A program made the translations under genes and the position numbers. The notes under the pieces were generated by a model. The model had not been told where the DNA came from, did no database searches, and saw only the letters and a list, made by a program, of their open reading frames with translations. From assembly GCA_947501275.1 (NCBI GenBank), contig CANMVD010000001.1, positions 434,001-498,000 of the forward strand: a stretch of DNA of 64,000 nucleotides, in the 5' to 3' direction. Shown here one piece after another: positions 62,932 to 64,000 of this stretch. The stretch comes from an uncultured Tateyamaria sp. (GTDB lineage Bacteria; Pseudomonadota; Alphaproteobacteria; Rhodobacterales; Rhodobacteraceae). How positions within the stretch are numbered: position 1 is the first letter of the stretch; the number at the start of each line of letters is the position of its first letter.

Positions 62932-64000
62932 CCTCATCCACCCGAGGCTCACTGGGGCTTGCGGCCTATCGCACCCTGTCAGGACGCCGGGCGGCTCCGG
63001 CCTTTCATCCGGTCGCAGCACGTCCCGAGGGCGAAGTGATCTGGATTCATGTCGGTGAAGCCGCCAATACGCGTGCGGTGGTCGACCTTGCACATCGTAT
63101 GGTGTCCGCACGCCAAGGATGCACAGTGGTTCTGACAGATGTTGATGGACTGGCGTCCATTGAAGGCGATCCCGGGCTGATTGCAGAAGCCCTTCCCGTC
63201 GACCACCCCGATCTGACCGAGGCATTTGTGCAGCATTGGAAACCCGATGTGGTTGTCTGGACGTGGGGCGGATTGCGGCCCAACCTGATCCTGTCGGCAG
63301 CAGATAGCGGGGCGTACATGATGCTGGTCGATGCTGCCCGCAATGGTTTTGAACGTCGCCGCGACAGGTGGCTACCCGAGGTGCCGCGCCGTCTGCTTGC
63401 CCGATTTGAAACAGTAATAGCGCGCTCTCAGCCCGCACATATGCGGCTTGCCCAGCTGGGACGCCCCCTGTCTGACATCGAGATCGCAGCCCCACTGCGC
63501 CCATTCGGACGCACCCTACCTGCAGCAGACACTGACCTGACGGACATGGCCGAAGCCCTGGGTGGGCGGGCGACGTGGTTGGCCGCAAATGTGCAACAGG
63601 GCGAACTGACAACCGTTATTGCGGCACATCGCCAAGCCCTCAAAACCTCGCACCGCCTGTTACTCATCCTGCAGATTCCGGACAGCAACCATCTGACAAC
63701 AACCACGGCTGTGCTGCGCAAACGCGGATTGCGCTTTGCCCTCTGGGCAGATGGCGAAATGCCTGATGACAATACCCAAGTGCTGATCGCTGAAACGGAT
63801 GACGACCTTGGGCTTTGGTTGCGCATAGCCCCTGTCGTGCTGATCGGTGGAACGCTTTTGCCCGGCGACATCATTTGCGATCCCTACACGGTTGCCGCGC
63901 ATGGGGCCGCAATCCTCTATGGAAACCATGTCGGCCAGCATGGTGATGCCCTAAACCGCCTGCTCAACGCGGGGGCAGCGCGCCTCGCACGGGATGCAAG
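62928..64000 (+). CDS. Kdo-transferase-like glycosyltransferase (3' end beyond window)
   Basis: The frame is open from 62928 to the window edge (357 codons). It resembles WaaA/KdtA: WKPDVVVWTWGGLRPNLIL, LLARFETVIARSQ, LGGRATWLAANVQQGE, and APVVLIGGTLLPGD...DPYTVAAHGAAILYG. Key WaaA residues differ: the SVGE catalytic Glu position reads AANT, and the ESELWPN segment reads WGGLRPN. No ATG, GTG or TTG is near the start. GGAGG at 62916-62920 is 7 bases before CTG 62928, which overlaps the DUF4170 stop as CTGA, so CTG initiation is likely. It may be a divergent Kdo- or other sugar transferase of lipopolysaccharide synthesis. Confidence 0.72.
   Translation, partial: MTSSTRGSLGLAAYRTLSGRRAAPAFHPVAARPEGEVIWIHVGEAANTRAVVDLAHRMVSARQGCTVVLTDVDGLASIEGDPGLIAEALPVDHPDLTEAFVQHWKPDVVVWTWGGLRPNLILSAADSGAYMMLVDAARNGFERRRDRWLPEVPRRLLARFETVIARSQPAHMRLAQLGRPLSDIEIAAPLRPFGRTLPAADTDLTDMAEALGGRATWLAANVQQGELTTVIAAHRQALKTSHRLLLILQIPDSNHLTTTTAVLRKRGLRFALWADGEMPDDNTQVLIAETDDDLGLWLRIAPVVLIGGTLLPGDIICDPYTVAAHGAAILYGNHVGQHGDALNRLLNAGAARLARDA

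Noticed and set aside
62035-63612. 525-residue minus-strand frame over cysQ, DUF4170 and the WaaA-like gene
   Set aside because: It crosses three well-supported plus-strand genes and shows no family resemblance.
1-64000. tRNA or rRNA genes, CRISPR arrays, transposons, prophage genes
   Set aside because: I looked for cloverleaf-like GC stems with TTC-type arms, regularly spaced repeats, transposase motifs and phage genes in the gaps and found none; a tRNAscan or CRISPR search would settle it.

Overview
The window looks like a chromosome segment of a marine Rhodobacteraceae (Roseobacter-group alphaproteobacterium). The evidence is the high GC content, the C-terminal-Phe porin, the DUF2125, DUF3576 and DUF4170 proteins, the lolA-ftsK-aminotransferase-amidase-ubiH order, and the TRAP transporters. 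No rRNA, tRNA, CRISPR array, insertion sequence or integrase was recognised.

Layout. (1) 1-2341: a TetR-family regulator cut by the window start, divergent from a cupin gene and an FAD amine-oxidase-like gene, with a perfect 8-bp-arm palindrome between them. (2) 2385-5812: surface-polysaccharide genes on the minus strand (GT2, GT4, UDP-HexNAc dehydrogenase). (3) 5883-32573: a 27-kb sugar-acid catabolic island. Its uronate core is uxaC and a uxuB-like gene (+), uxuA (-), kdgK (-) and uxaA (-). A minus-strand cascade holds four different Gfo/Idh/MocA oxidoreductases with uxuA as the fourth of five genes, followed by a beta-hydroxyacid dehydrogenase and a sugar-phosphate-isomerase-type TIM barrel. 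A second minus-strand operon runs from a TRAP transporter (dctPQM) through two phytanoyl-CoA-dioxygenase-like Fe(II)/2OG enzymes, uxaA, a beta-hydroxyacid dehydrogenase and a DMT exporter to kdgK. A GntR/FCD regulator is divergent from dctP. Further right are a DenD-like epimerase/dehydrogenase and another beta-hydroxyacid dehydrogenase (-), then a plus-strand operon SDR - IlvD/Edd dehydratase - FAH-family hydrolase - 2-hydroxyacid dehydrogenase. That order fits a non-phosphorylating aldonate route ending in pyruvate plus a hydroxy acid.

(4) 32574-64000: core genome. It contains lolA, ftsK, dapC-like, amidase, ubiH-like, a 58-residue Trm112 protein, a LON-domain protein, a thioredoxin/TPR protein, xthA, a CenR-like response regulator, ribA with a degenerate N-terminal domain, an L,D-transpeptidase, yggS, porin, leuS-lptE-holA, a GFA protein, GST, a flavoprotein, an MscS channel, an HNH protein, an enoyl-CoA hydratase/SDR pair, DUF2125, pmbA, cysQ, DUF4170 and, running off the end, a Kdo-transferase-like gene that appears to start with CTG.

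How the genes work together. The TRAP system probably imports a uronate or aldonate. UxaC plus the UxuB-like reductase feed UxuA and UxaA, whose common product 2-keto-3-deoxygluconate is phosphorylated by KdgK; a KDPG aldolase must lie elsewhere. The four MocA enzymes, the TIM-barrel isomerase and the two dioxygenases are more than this core needs. They suggest that the natural substrate is a modified uronic acid (glycosylated, O-methylated or epimeric), which is the most interesting open question here. A second notable signal is a two-copy double-hairpin element with compensatory stem changes (37502-37549 and 53305-53354).
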